64,000 nt of DNA, taken from assembly GCF_013376045.1 (NCBI RefSeq), contig NZ_JABMJG010000005.1, positions 132,080-196,079 of the forward strand, in the 5' to 3' direction. The translations under genes and the position numbers were made by a program. Source of the stretch: Variovorax sp. SG517. GTDB lineage: Bacteria > Pseudomonadota > Gammaproteobacteria > Burkholderiales > Burkholderiaceae_C. A model generated the notes under the pieces. It had not been told where the DNA came from. It was given only the letters and a program-made list of their open reading frames with translations, and ran no database searches. Positions within the stretch are counted from its first letter, which is position 1. Each line of letters begins with the position of its first letter. This document shows, piece after piece, positions 1-8,470 of this stretch.

Positions 1-2
1 GG

Positions 3-1121
3 GTGCGCAACCTCGCCATCAGCGAGGCGGCCGCGCCCTTCAACCTCTACTACGCCCCCGATCCGTCGAGCCAGATCGCCTGCACCATCGGCGGCAACGT
101 GGCCGAGAACTCGGGCGGCGTGCACTGCCTCAAGTACGGGCTCACGCTGCACAACGTGATGCGGGTGCGCGGCTTCACGGCCGAAGGCGAGCCGGTCGAG
201 TTCGGCGGCGAGGCGCTCGACGCGCCGGGGCTCGACCTGCTCGCGCTGGTCATCGGCAGCGAAGGCATGCTGGCCGTGACCACCGAGGTCACCGTCAAGC
301 TGGTGCCCAAGCCGCAGCTCGCGCGCTGCATCATGGCCAGCTTCGACGACGTGCGCAAAGCCGGCGACGCGGTGGCCGCGGTGATCGCGGCCGGCATCAT
401 TCCCGCCGGGCTGGAGATGATGGACAAGCCCATGACCGCCGCGGTCGAAGACTTCGTGCGCGCCGGCTACGACCTCGACGCCGCCGCCATCCTGCTGTGC
501 GAATCTGACGGCACGCCCGAGGAGGTGGAGGAAGAGATCGGCCGCATGACCGCCGTGCTGCGTGCCTCGGGCGCCACCGCCATCGCCTGCAGCAGCAGCG
601 AGGAAGAGCGCATGAGGTTCTGGAGCGGGCGCAAGAACGCTTTTCCCGCCTCGGGCCGCATCAGCCCCGACTACATGTGCCTCGACTCCACCATCCCGCG
701 CAAGCGCCTGGCCGACATCCTGCTGGCCATCCAGGAGATGGAGAAGAAGTACGACCTGCGCTGCTGCAACGTCTTCCACGCGGGCGACGGCAACCTTCAC
801 CCGTTGGTGCTGTTCGACGCCAACGACCCCGACGAGCTGCACCGCTGCGAGCTCTTCGGCGCCGACATCCTGGAGACCAGCGTCGCGATGGGCGGCACCG
901 TCTCGGGCGAGCACGGCGTGGGCGTGGAAAAGCTCAACAGCATGTGCGTGCAGTTCACCGCCGCAGAGAACGAGCAGATGTTCGGCGTGAAGCGCGCCTT
1001 CGACCCCGAGGGCATGCTGAACCCGGGCAAGGTGATTCCCACGCTGCAGCGCTGCGCCGAGTACGGCAAGCAGGTGGTGCGTGGCGGCAGGCTGCCGCAT
1101 CCGGATCTGCCGAGGTTCTGA
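3..1121 (+). CDS. glcD: Glycolate oxidase FAD-linked subunit GlcD (5' truncated by window edge)
   Basis: This is the C-terminal 372 residues or so of GlcD, the FAD-binding catalytic subunit of glycolate oxidase, which oxidises glycolate to glyoxylate at the inner face of the membrane. The reading frame is open from the first bases, so the true start lies outside the window; the usual length is near 500 residues. Seen here are the end of the FAD-binding PCMH domain (CTIGGNVAENSGGVHCLKYG) and the FAD-oxidase C-terminal domain with the HAGDGNLHP and SGEHGVGVEK motifs that are typical of GlcD and D-lactate dehydrogenases. glcE and glcF follow on the same strand, which decides in favour of GlcD. 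A 298-base gap with structured repeats separates it from glcE. Confidence 0.95.
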   Translation: MRNLAISEAAAPFNLYYAPDPSSQIACTIGGNVAENSGGVHCLKYGLTLHNVMRVRGFTAEGEPVEFGGEALDAPGLDLLALVIGSEGMLAVTTEVTVKLVPKPQLARCIMASFDDVRKAGDAVAAVIAAGIIPAGLEMMDKPMTAAVEDFVRAGYDLDAAAILLCESDGTPEEVEEEIGRMTAVLRASGATAIACSSSEEERMRFWSGRKNAFPASGRISPDYMCLDSTIPRKRLADILLAIQEMEKKYDLRCCNVFHAGDGNLHPLVLFDANDPDELHRCELFGADILETSVAMGGTVSGEHGVGVEKLNSMCVQFTAAENEQMFGVKRAFDPEGMLNPGKVIPTLQRCAEYGKQVVRGGRLPHPDLPRF

Positions 1122-1153
1122 TGAACGCCGGCTTTTCTCTTTCAGGACGCGCT

Positions 1154-1241
1154 CACGACGACGGGGTACCTTGCTCCGCGAATGTCCCCCGGCCTTCGGC
1201 CTCCTCCTTTATTTCGCTGCGCAAGGCACCCCATCGTCGTG
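1154..1241. repeat. Arm-variable hairpin repeat, copy A
   Basis: A long imperfect inverted repeat: the left arm (1154-1174) and the right arm (1221-1241) pair at 19 of 21 positions. The core between them (about 1175-1220) is nearly the reverse complement of the core of the neighbouring element at 1297-1376. The core contains a small GGCC-GAA-GGCC type hairpin. It lies between glcD and glcE, with no plausible gene. It looks like a REP-type or non-autonomous mobile repeat. Confidence 0.8.
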
Positions 1242-1296
1242 ATCGTTCGGCAGGGCGCCTGAACCGCCGGCATGCGCAGAGTGCTCGTTGTGCGCA

Positions 1297-1376
1297 GGGC
1301 ACCGGGTGCTCCCCGCAGCGAAATAGAGGAGGAGCCGAAGGCGGGGGACATTCGCGGAGGGGAGCACCCGGTGGCC
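1297..1376. repeat. Arm-variable hairpin repeat, copy B (inverted relative to copy A)
   Basis: An inverted repeat with left arm 1297-1314 and right arm 1359-1376, pairing at 17 of 18 positions. The inner 44 bases or so match the core of the 1154-1241 element in opposite orientation, but the arms are a different sequence that still pairs. The element ends about 45 bases before the glcE start and would lie in the leader of a glcDEF transcript. Confidence 0.8.
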
Positions 1377-1419
1377 TGTGCACGCACCCCGAACAACGAC
1401 TTCAAAGACAGAGCCCACG

Positions 1420-2529
1420 ATGAGCATCGACACCCCACTGAACCACATAGTCGAGCGAATTCGTGCCGCAGCTGCAGAAGCCACGCCGCTGTGCATCCGC
1501 GGCGGCGGAACGAAGGATTTCTACGGCGAGGCGCCGCAAGGCGAGCTGCTCGATATGCGCCCGCTCGCCGGCATCACCAGCTACGAGCCGAGCGAGCTGG
1601 TCGTCACCGTGCGCGCGGGCACGCCGCTGGCCGAACTCGAAGCGGCGCTCGCGGAGAAGGGTCAATGCCTGCCCTTCGAGCCGCCGTGCTTCGGCAGCGG
1701 TGGCACCGTGGGCGGCATGGTCGCCGCGGGACTCAGCGGACCGGCGCGCGCCAGCGTGGGCTCGGTGCGCGACTACGTGCTCGGCGCCACGCTGGTCAAC
1801 GGCCGTGGCGAGGTGCTGAGCTTCGGCGGCCAGGTGATGAAGAACGTCGCGGGCTACGACGTTTCGCGTGTGCTCGCCGGCTCGCTCGGCACGCTGGGCG
1901 TGATCGCCGAAGTCAGCCTCAAGGTGCTGCCGGTGCCGCCCGCCGAGGCCACGCTGGAGTTCGCCTGCAGCCAGGCCGATGCGCTGCGACTGCTCAACGA
2001 ATGGGGAGGGCGGCCGCTGCCGCTGAACGCGAGCTGCTGGTTCGAATATGCCGGCGCTGGCACGCTCTACCTGCGGCTGCGCGGTGCGGTGGCCGCCGTC
2101 GAAGCCGCGTGCGAACACCTGGGCGGCGAGCGCAAGGAAAACGCGCGCGCCGCGGCCGACTGGCAATCGCTGCGTGACCAGCAACTGCCGTGGTTCTCCA
2201 CCGGCGAGGGCACCGACGCGCTCTGGCGCGTGTCGGTGCCGCAGACCGCGCCCGTGCTCTCCATCGACAGCGCTGCGCCGCTGATTGAATGGCACGGCGG
2301 CCAGCGCTGGTACAAGGCGCCGCCCTCGCAGGCCTCGCGCATCCGCGAGATCGCTCGCGCGGCCGGCGGTCACGCCACGCTGTTCCGCCTGCCGGGCTCG
2401 GGCACGCATCCCGGAGTGCCACGCTTCGATGCGCTGAGCGCGCCTGTCGAGCGCATCCAGCGCGCGCTGATGCGCGAGTTCGATCCGCACGGCATCTTCA
2501 ACCGCGGCCGCCTGCTGCCCGCCAACTGA
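1420..2529 (+). CDS. glcE: Glycolate oxidase FAD-binding subunit GlcE
   Basis: GlcE (369 residues) is the second flavoprotein-like subunit of glycolate oxidase and works with GlcD and GlcF. It carries an N-terminal PCMH-type FAD-binding domain with GGTVGGMVAAGLSGP at about residues 96-110 and YVLGATLVNGRGE after it, and ends with the FNRGRL motif typical of the family. The chosen ATG gives the standard MSIDTPLNHIVERIRAAA start and a normal family length; an upstream in-frame ATG at 1378 would only add repeat-derived sequence. glcF begins 23 bases downstream, so the two are surely co-transcribed. Confidence 0.93.
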   Translation: MSIDTPLNHIVERIRAAAAEATPLCIRGGGTKDFYGEAPQGELLDMRPLAGITSYEPSELVVTVRAGTPLAELEAALAEKGQCLPFEPPCFGSGGTVGGMVAAGLSGPARASVGSVRDYVLGATLVNGRGEVLSFGGQVMKNVAGYDVSRVLAGSLGTLGVIAEVSLKVLPVPPAEATLEFACSQADALRLLNEWGGRPLPLNASCWFEYAGAGTLYLRLRGAVAAVEAACEHLGGERKENARAAADWQSLRDQQLPWFSTGEGTDALWRVSVPQTAPVLSIDSAAPLIEWHGGQRWYKAPPSQASRIREIARAAGGHATLFRLPGSGTHPGVPRFDALSAPVERIQRALMREFDPHGIFNRGRLLPAN

Positions 2530-2552
2530 CAAGAACAAGAACTCACGACGCC

Positions 2553-3791
2553 ATGCAAACCGAGCTCGCCCCCGAATTCCAAGGCACCGACGAAGGCCGC
2601 GAGGCCGAGGCCATCCTGCGCAAGTGCGTGCACTGCGGCTTCTGCACCGCCACCTGCCCGACCTACCAGCTGCTCGGCGACGAGCTCGACGGTCCGCGCG
2701 GGCGCATCTACCTCATCAAGCAGGTGCTCGAGGGCAAGGCGCCCACGCGCAGCACGCAAATGCACCTCGACCGCTGCCTCACCTGCCGCAACTGCGAGAG
2801 CACTTGCCCGAGCGGCGTGCAGTACGGCCACCTGGTCGACATCGGCCGAAAAATCGTCGACGAGAAGGTGCCGCGCCCCGCGATGGAGTCCGCGCAGCGC
2901 TGGGTGCTCAAGGAGGGCCTGCCGTCGCCGCTCTTCGGCCCTGCGATGAAGCTGGGCCAGTCGGTGCGCGGCCTGCTGCCCGAGGCGCTGAAGGCCAAGG
3001 TGCCGGCGAAGCAGGAGGCCGGCGCCTGGCCCACCGCCACGCATGCGCGCAAGGTGCTGATGCTCGCGGGCTGCGTGCAGCCGTCGATGATGCCCAACAT
3101 CAACGCCGCCACCGCGCGCGTGCTCGACGCGGCCGGCATCCAGGCGGTGATCGCGCCCGAGGCCGGCTGCTGCGGCGCGGTGAAGTTCCACCTGAACGAC
3201 CAGGAAGGCGGCAAGGCGCAGATGCGCGCCAACATCGACGCGTGGTGGCCGCTCGTGGAGCGCGACGAGGTCGAGGCCATCGTCATGAATGCCTCGGGCT
3301 GCGGCGTCACCGTGCGCGAGTACGGACACATGCTGCAGCACGACGCGGCCTATGCGCTGAAGGCCGCGCGCATCAGCGAGCTCACGCGTGACCTGAGCGA
3401 ACTGCTGCCCGACATCGTGCCTGCGCTGAAGGCCCGCGTGAAGGCGCCCGAGGGCGTGGTGGCCTACCACCCGCCGTGCACGCTGCAGCACGGCCAGAAG
3501 CTGCGCGGCGGCGTCGAGACGCATCTGCGCGCGCTGGGCTTCGACATGCGCGTGGCGATGAACGAATCGCACCTGTGCTGCGGCTCGGCCGGCACGTATT
3601 CGGTGCTGCAGCCCGAGCTGGCCTACCCGCTGCGCGACCGCAAGCTGGGGCACCTGAAGCAGCTTCGCCCGTCGGTGATCGCCTCGGCCAACATCGGCTG
3701 CATCACGCACCTGCAAAGCGGCAGCGGCGACACGCCGGTGCGGCACTGGGTCGAGCTGCTGGACGCGGCGCTGGCGCCCGGCAAGGGCTGA
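2553..3791 (+). CDS. glcF: Glycolate oxidase iron-sulfur subunit GlcF
   Basis: GlcF (412 residues) passes electrons from the glycolate flavin subunits to the quinone pool. Two 4Fe-4S ferredoxin motifs are intact: Cys25, 28, 31, 35 (CVHCGFCTATCP) and Cys75, 78, 81, 85 (CLTCRNCESTCP). Two CCG domains follow, visible as AGCCGAVKFH and SHLCCGSAGTY, which are known in this family to bind a further cluster. Length and arrangement are normal. The ATG at 2553 places the first cluster at the expected distance from the N-terminus. It is the last gene of the glc group in this window; a weak hairpin without a T-run follows at 3803-3832. Confidence 0.95.
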   Translation: MQTELAPEFQGTDEGREAEAILRKCVHCGFCTATCPTYQLLGDELDGPRGRIYLIKQVLEGKAPTRSTQMHLDRCLTCRNCESTCPSGVQYGHLVDIGRKIVDEKVPRPAMESAQRWVLKEGLPSPLFGPAMKLGQSVRGLLPEALKAKVPAKQEAGAWPTATHARKVLMLAGCVQPSMMPNINAATARVLDAAGIQAVIAPEAGCCGAVKFHLNDQEGGKAQMRANIDAWWPLVERDEVEAIVMNASGCGVTVREYGHMLQHDAAYALKAARISELTRDLSELLPDIVPALKARVKAPEGVVAYHPPCTLQHGQKLRGGVETHLRALGFDMRVAMNESHLCCGSAGTYSVLQPELAYPLRDRKLGHLKQLRPSVIASANIGCITHLQSGSGDTPVRHWVELLDAALAPGKG

Positions 3792-3892
3792 TCGCAGGCA
3801 TCGTCGGACAAGGGGGAGGGGGCTGGTCCGACTCGCGCGGCGCCGGTCCGCGGCGCATCATGGCTGCACCGAATCTGCAAGGAGAAAGCGCC

Positions 3893-4333
3893 ATGTCCCA
3901 TCTTCTGCCCGCATCCTTCACTTCCGCCGCGCTGCGTCGCGTGCTGCTGGCCTGCCTCTGCGCGGGCGGCGCGATGGCCGCGCAGGCCCAGGGTGCCATG
4001 CCCCAGTGGCAGGGCGCCGGCGCGGCGCGCTACGTGTGCGGCGGCATCGGCTCCGACGAATCGACGGCGATGCGCGCGGCCATGAAGGAGCATCCGCTCG
4101 CGCTGCTGTTCGCGCGCTCCGACGGCGCCTACCTGGCCAACGTCGACGTGACCATCAAGGGCGGCGACGCCGGCAGCGCCTCCGCGCTGGCATTCCGTGC
4201 GAGCGGCCCGGTCTGCCTGGTCGACGTGCCGAACGGACGCTACGTGATCGACGTTGCGGCGCCCGGCGGCGCGGTGAAGAGCCAGACCGTGACGGTGGGC
4301 GGCGGGCCGAAGACGGCCGATTTCAGGTTCTGA
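3893..4333 (+). CDS. Secreted protein of unknown function
   Basis: A 146-residue protein with a clear Sec signal peptide: positive start, hydrophobic stretch around residues 15-30 (VLLACLCAGGAMAAQAQG) and a likely cleavage after AQA. The mature part begins MPQWQGAGAARYVCGGIGSDES and contains two cysteines. The C-terminal half (VDVTIKGGDAGS, then NGRYVIDVAAPGGAVKSQTV) has the alternating pattern of a small beta-sandwich similar to carboxypeptidase-regulatory-like domains, so a periplasmic beta protein is likely. The start is supported by an AGGAGA ribosome site 9 bases upstream. No function can be named. Confidence 0.8.
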   Translation: MSHLLPASFTSAALRRVLLACLCAGGAMAAQAQGAMPQWQGAGAARYVCGGIGSDESTAMRAAMKEHPLALLFARSDGAYLANVDVTIKGGDAGSASALAFRASGPVCLVDVPNGRYVIDVAAPGGAVKSQTVTVGGGPKTADFRF

Positions 4334-4352
4334 TGGGGCTGAGGATGGTCGC

Positions 4353-4841
4353 TCAGGCCGCGGCCAGCGCGGCCTCGACGTCGCGCTCCAGCGAGGCCGG
4401 CGTGTCCAGCGGCGCGTAGCGCTTGAGCACCGTGCCGTCGCGGCCGATGAGGAACTTCGTGAAGTTCCACTTGATGGCCGTGCTGCCCAGAAGGCCCGGC
4501 TTTTCCTTCGTGAGCCACTGGTAGAGCGGCGCGGCATTGCTGCCGTTCACGTCGATCTTCTCCATCATCGGGAAGCTCACGCCGTAGTTCTTCGTGCAGA
4601 AGGCGCCGATCTCCTCGTTGGTGCCCGGATCCTGGCCGCCGAACTGGTTGGAGGGGAAGCCCAGCACCGCGAGGCCCTTGTCGGCGTACTTCTCGTGCAG
4701 CGCCTCCAGGCCCGCGAACTGCGGCGTGAAGCCGCACTTGCTGGCGGTGTTGACGATCAGCAGCACCTTGCCCTTGAAGGTGGAGAGCTTCACCGGCTTG
4801 CCGTCGATCAGGTTGGCTTCGAAGTCGTAGACGCTGGCCAT
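4353..4841 (-). CDS. Glutathione peroxidase-type thiol peroxidase
   Basis: A 162-residue peroxidase of the GPx family in the cysteine form found in bacteria, which reduces hydroperoxides, usually with thioredoxin or glutathione. The catalytic tetrad can be placed: Cys36 (NTASKCGFTPQ), Gln70 (SNQFGGQDPG), Trp125 and Asn126 (KWNFTKFLIG). No signal peptide is present, so it is cytoplasmic. An EamA exporter gene lies just upstream on the same strand with a gap of only 11 bases, so the two may be co-transcribed. The identity of the reductant cannot be read from the sequence. Confidence 0.93.
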   Translation of the reverse strand: MASVYDFEANLIDGKPVKLSTFKGKVLLIVNTASKCGFTPQFAGLEALHEKYADKGLAVLGFPSNQFGGQDPGTNEEIGAFCTKNYGVSFPMMEKIDVNGSNAAPLYQWLTKEKPGLLGSTAIKWNFTKFLIGRDGTVLKRYAPLDTPASLERDVEAALAAA

Positions 4842-4852
4842 GCTGTTTTTCC

Positions 4853-5746
4853 TCAGGTGGGAGACGAAGAGGCGCGATCATCGCGCTGCACGGGCGTTCG
4901 CGCAAACGCCGCCCAGACGGCGCCGAGCACGATCAGCGAGCCGCCCACGAGGATGCGCGGCTCCATCGCGGCCGCGCCCAGTGCCACGGAGGAGACGCTG
5001 GCGAACAGCACCTCCGACAGCATGATCACCGAGGTCGTGGAGGCCGCGAGCCGCGCTGCGCCGTACTGCAGGCACACGTTGGCGAGGACGAAGGCCGTGC
5101 CCAGCAGCGCGGCCCAGCCGAGCCAGCCGGACGAGGCGCGCAGCGGCGAATCGAACGCGCCCAGCGCGGTGCCGCCCAGCGCCGCGACGCCGGCCACGAA
5201 GGCGCAGCCGCAGAACATCGCCAGCGCGCGCGACTCGCCCGGCGCCTGCCGCAGGTGGCGCAGCGCGATGTTGGTGACGGCGAAGCCGAAGCCCGCCGCC
5301 ACGCCCAGCCAGTCGGGCAGGCTCGACGGCACCGGCCAGTCGGTGCCGGGCGCCTTCAGCACCACCGCCACGCCGGTGAGCGCGAGCGCCACCCGCGCCA
5401 GCGCACCGCCGGTGGGCCGCTCGCCGAGCAGCAGCCAGGCCAGCAGTACGCTCCACAGCGGCATCAGGTAGAAGAGAAGCACCACGCGCACCACGTCGCC
5501 CTGCGTCACGGCCCAGTTGAAGCCCACGTTGGTGAAGCCGGCCGCCAGGCCCAGCACCACCAGCATCGGAAAGGCCGCGAAGCCTTTCCAGGCATGCCGG
5601 CGCAGCACACCCATCGGGACGGCGATGGCCAGGTAGATCAGGCAGGTGGTCCACAGCGGATGCAGGCCGTGGCCCGCGATCTGGCGGAAGGGGAACCAGG
5701 AGACGCCCCAGACGAAGGCGTTCAGTAGCAGGGCAAGTGCTGGCAT
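4853..5746 (-). CDS. EamA-family (DMT) transporter
   Basis: A 297-residue inner-membrane protein with ten predicted hydrophobic segments and the duplicated EamA architecture of the drug/metabolite transporter superfamily. The N-terminal repeat starts LLNAFVWGVSWFPFRQIAG, and the second repeat starts near residue 150 (WLGVAAGFGFAVTNIALRHL). Such proteins usually export amino acids or other small metabolites; the substrate is unknown. It precedes the peroxidase gene on the same strand. Between its start and the lplT stop lies a dispersed hairpin repeat at 5761-5858. Confidence 0.88.
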   Translation of the reverse strand: MPALALLLNAFVWGVSWFPFRQIAGHGLHPLWTTCLIYLAIAVPMGVLRRHAWKGFAAFPMLVVLGLAAGFTNVGFNWAVTQGDVVRVVLLFYLMPLWSVLLAWLLLGERPTGGALARVALALTGVAVVLKAPGTDWPVPSSLPDWLGVAAGFGFAVTNIALRHLRQAPGESRALAMFCGCAFVAGVAALGGTALGAFDSPLRASSGWLGWAALLGTAFVLANVCLQYGAARLAASTTSVIMLSEVLFASVSSVALGAAAMEPRILVGGSLIVLGAVWAAFARTPVQRDDRASSSPT

Positions 5747-5760
5747 GGGGACACGAATTC

Positions 5761-5858
5761 TTCAAGAGACACCGAGGAACCGGCTTCGCCGGGCCTCCGG
5801 TGTCGCCCCCGGCGAGGGGGTTGGCGCAGCGACACGAAGTGCGCGCAGCCTGGGGGAG
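5761..5858 (-). repeat. Comamonadaceae-type two-hairpin repeat, copy 1
   Basis: Read on the minus strand this 98-base segment matches the segments at 58897-58993 and 62233-62335. Each has a conserved opening (CGCGCACTTCGTGTCGCT), a short C-run/G-run hairpin, then a longer stem closed by pairs of the type GACACC/GGTGTC around a GCCCGGCGAAGCCGG inner hairpin. It fills the gap between lplT and the EamA gene and ends directly at the lplT stop codon. Confidence 0.85.
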
Positions 5859-7163
5859 TCAGTGATGTTTATCGCTGCGGGCGATGGCGAGCAGGTGCTC
5901 GACTTCCTCGGGATACTTCTTGAGGTTGTTCTCGTGCCAGCGCTTGATGATCCACATGCAGCCGGCCACCACCAGGCCGAAGGCGGTGATCGCGCCGTAG
6001 GCCGACAGGCCCAGGCCGGTGCACACGCTGTAGAAGCCGCCGAGCAGGAGGATGCAGGCCTGCTCGTTGAAGTTCTGCACCGCGATGGAGCGGCCCGCGC
6101 CCATCAGGTTGTGGCCGCGGTGCTGCAGCAGCGCGTTCATCGGAACCACCAGGAAGCCGCCCAGGCCGCCCAGCAGGATCAGGAACGGCACCGCCAGCCA
6201 CACGTTGCCGATGAGGTTCATGCAGATCACCATCAGGCCCATCGCGATGCCCATGGGAATCACGCCCGTGGCCATGTCCAGCCGCATGCGCATCGAGGCG
6301 ACGATGGCTCCCACGGCCGTACCGATGGTCACCACGCCCGTCAGCGCCGAGGCCTGCGTGGTGTTGTAGCCCAGCGCCAGCGAGGCCCAGGCCAGCACGA
6401 TGTACTTGAGGTTGCCGCCCGCGCCCCAGAAGAGGGTGGTGGTGGCCAGAGAGATCTGGCCGAGGCGGTCGCGCCACAGGCGGGCGTTGCAGTGCCAGAA
6501 GTCGGGCAGCAGCGCCGCGATGTTGCGCGCCAGGCCTTGCTCGGGGTTGGAGCGCAGCGGGCGCATCTCGACGCCGGTGTGCGGGATTCGCGTGTTGAAC
6601 CAGGCCGCCAGCACGTAGACGAAGATCAGTACCGCGATGGCCGCCTCGGCCGGCGTATCGATGCCGGTGTCGATGAACGGGAGATCGAAGGCCAGCAGCT
6701 TGCTGGAAATGGCATGTCCCACCAGCGAGCCGCCCAGCACGATGCCCAGCAGGATCGACGCGATGGTCAGCCCCTCGATCCAGCCGTTGGCCTTCACCAG
6801 CTGCGACGCCGGCAGCAGCTCGGTCAGGATGCCGTACTTGGCCGGCGAGTAGGCCGCCGCGCCCAGGCCGACGATCGAATAGGAAAGCAGCGGGTGCGAG
6901 CCGAAGAGCATCATCACGCAGCCCACCACCTTGATGGCATTGCTGATGAACATCACCTTGCCCTTGGGCAGGGCGTCGGCGAAGGCGCCCACCAGCGGCG
7001 CCAGCACTACATAGAAGACCGCGAAGATCGGCACCAGCGCCGCGCGCTGCCATTCGGGCGCGCCCGAACTTCGCATGAGATCGACCGCAACAACGAAAAG
7101 CGCTTGGTCGGCCAGTGACGAAAAGAACTGGGCCGACATGATCGTGTAGAAACCGCGCTTCAT
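5859..7163 (-). CDS. lplT: Lysophospholipid transporter LplT (MFS)
   Basis: A 434-residue major facilitator that resembles LplT, which flips lysophospholipids across the inner membrane for re-acylation. The N-terminus MKRGFYTIMSAQFFSSLADQ is characteristic, followed by the FADALPKGKVM loop between helices 2 and 3 and SPAKYGILTELLP, a signature of this subfamily. About twelve membrane segments are seen. The ATG at 7163 fits the family start; upstream in-frame codons would add unlikely sequence. The acyltransferase partner (aas) is not adjacent. alr is divergent, 202 bases away. Confidence 0.9.
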   Translation of the reverse strand: MKRGFYTIMSAQFFSSLADQALFVVAVDLMRSSGAPEWQRAALVPIFAVFYVVLAPLVGAFADALPKGKVMFISNAIKVVGCVMMLFGSHPLLSYSIVGLGAAAYSPAKYGILTELLPASQLVKANGWIEGLTIASILLGIVLGGSLVGHAISSKLLAFDLPFIDTGIDTPAEAAIAVLIFVYVLAAWFNTRIPHTGVEMRPLRSNPEQGLARNIAALLPDFWHCNARLWRDRLGQISLATTTLFWGAGGNLKYIVLAWASLALGYNTTQASALTGVVTIGTAVGAIVASMRMRLDMATGVIPMGIAMGLMVICMNLIGNVWLAVPFLILLGGLGGFLVVPMNALLQHRGHNLMGAGRSIAVQNFNEQACILLLGGFYSVCTGLGLSAYGAITAFGLVVAGCMWIIKRWHENNLKKYPEEVEHLLAIARSDKHH

Positions 7164-7365
7164 CGATGGGCTGGCTGGCCAGAGACGTAGATGAGGTCTG
7201 CTGGCGGTAGTGAAAAAGTGTCGCCAAGAGGGCGAATGGGCGGTTATAGCACGGGGGTGCGAGATCGAATCCGGCATCCCCACCGTGTTCGACCCCATTC
7301 CCGAAGATGCTAAAACGTGGTCTGCATTCTCCCCGAGCCCCCCACCGAGCCTCCCCGGAAACCCC

Positions 7366-8466
7366 ATGCCGCGCCCCATCCTCGCCACCGTCCATACCGA
7401 AGCCCTGCGCCACAACCTCGAGCGGGCGCGCCGTTCGGCCCTCGAAGCCCGCGTCTGGGCCGTCGTCAAGGCCAATGCCTATGGCCACGGGATCGAGCGG
7501 GTCTACGAGGGTTTTCGCGGCGCCGACGGCTTCGCGCTGCTCGACCTGGCCGAAGCCGAGCGCGTGCGCGCCCTCGGCTGGCGCGGGCCGGTGCTTCTGC
7601 TGGAGGGCGTTTTCGAGGCCCGCGACCTGGAGCTGTGCTCCCGCCTCGACCTCTGGCACACCGTGCACTGCGACGAGCAGATCGACATGCTCGCCGCCCA
7701 TAAGACCCTCAAGCCGCAGCGCGTGTTCCTCAAGATGAATTCCGGCATGAACCGGCTGGGCTTCACCCCCGAGCGCTTCGGCTCCGCCTGGACCCGCCTC
7801 AACGCGCTCACCCAGGTCGACGAGATTTCCCTCATGACCCACTTCAGCGACGCCGACGGCGACCGCGGCATCGCCCACCAGCTGGAGGCCTTCGAGCGCG
7901 CCACCCGCGACCTGCCGGGCGAGCGTTCCATCGCCAACAGCGCCGCCACGCTGCGTCATGCCGATCTCACGCGCGGCGACTGGGTGCGCCCGGGCGTCAT
8001 GCTGTACGGCGGCGCGCCCGACTTTCCGCAGCACGACGCGGCCCACTGGCAGCTGCAGCCCACCATGACGCTGTCGACCAGGCTGCTGTCGGTGCAGACG
8101 CTGCAGGCCGGCGACACCGTTGGCTACGGCTCCAACTTCACGGCCGAGGGCCCCATCACCATCGGCGTGGCAGCGGTCGGCTATGCCGACGGCTATCCGC
8201 GCCACTGCGGCACCGGCACGCCGGTGCTGGTGAACGGCGTGCGCACCCGCATGGTCGGGCGCGTGAGCATGGACATGATCACCGTCGACCTCACGGGCGT
8301 GCCCGACGCGAAGTTCGGCAGCGAGGTCACGCTGTGGGGCAAGTCGGCCAGGACCGGCGCCGTGCTGCCCATCGACGAGGTCGCGCGGGCCGGCGGCACC
8401 ATCGGCTACGAACTCATGTGCGCGGTGGCGCCGCGCGTGCCTTTCGCAGAGCCGGAACCCGCCTGA
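7366..8466 (+). CDS. alr: Alanine racemase
   Basis: A 366-residue PLP enzyme that interconverts L- and D-alanine for peptidoglycan synthesis in the cytoplasm. The PLP lysine is Lys35 in [10 protein letters not shown] and the opposing catalytic tyrosine is Tyr254 in [11 protein letters not shown]. Family motifs [11 protein letters not shown] and [13 protein letters not shown] are intact. The chosen ATG gives the usual start a few residues before the first strand; a longer frame from 7210 would add about 50 non-conserved residues. A membrane-protein gene follows after 4 bases and is probably co-transcribed. Confidence 0.95.
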   Translation: MPRPILATVHTEALRHNLERARRSALEARVWAVVKANAYGHGIERVYEGFRGADGFALLDLAEAERVRALGWRGPVLLLEGVFEARDLELCSRLDLWHTVHCDEQIDMLAAHKTLKPQRVFLKMNSGMNRLGFTPERFGSAWTRLNALTQVDEISLMTHFSDADGDRGIAHQLEAFERATRDLPGERSIANSAATLRHADLTRGDWVRPGVMLYGGAPDFPQHDAAHWQLQPTMTLSTRLLSVQTLQAGDTVGYGSNFTAEGPITIGVAAVGYADGYPRHCGTGTPVLVNGVRTRMVGRVSMDMITVDLTGVPDAKFGSEVTLWGKSARTGAVLPIDEVARAGGTIGYELMCAVAPRVPFAEPEPA

Positions 8467-8470
8467 AGCC

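Noticed and set aside
1142..1496. Open frames on both strands across the glcD-glcE spacer
   Set aside because: They are made of the inverted repeats, overlap each other and show no protein family features.
3803..3832. Hairpin with seven-base arms after glcF
   Set aside because: No T-run follows and the stem is short, so it was not listed as a terminator.
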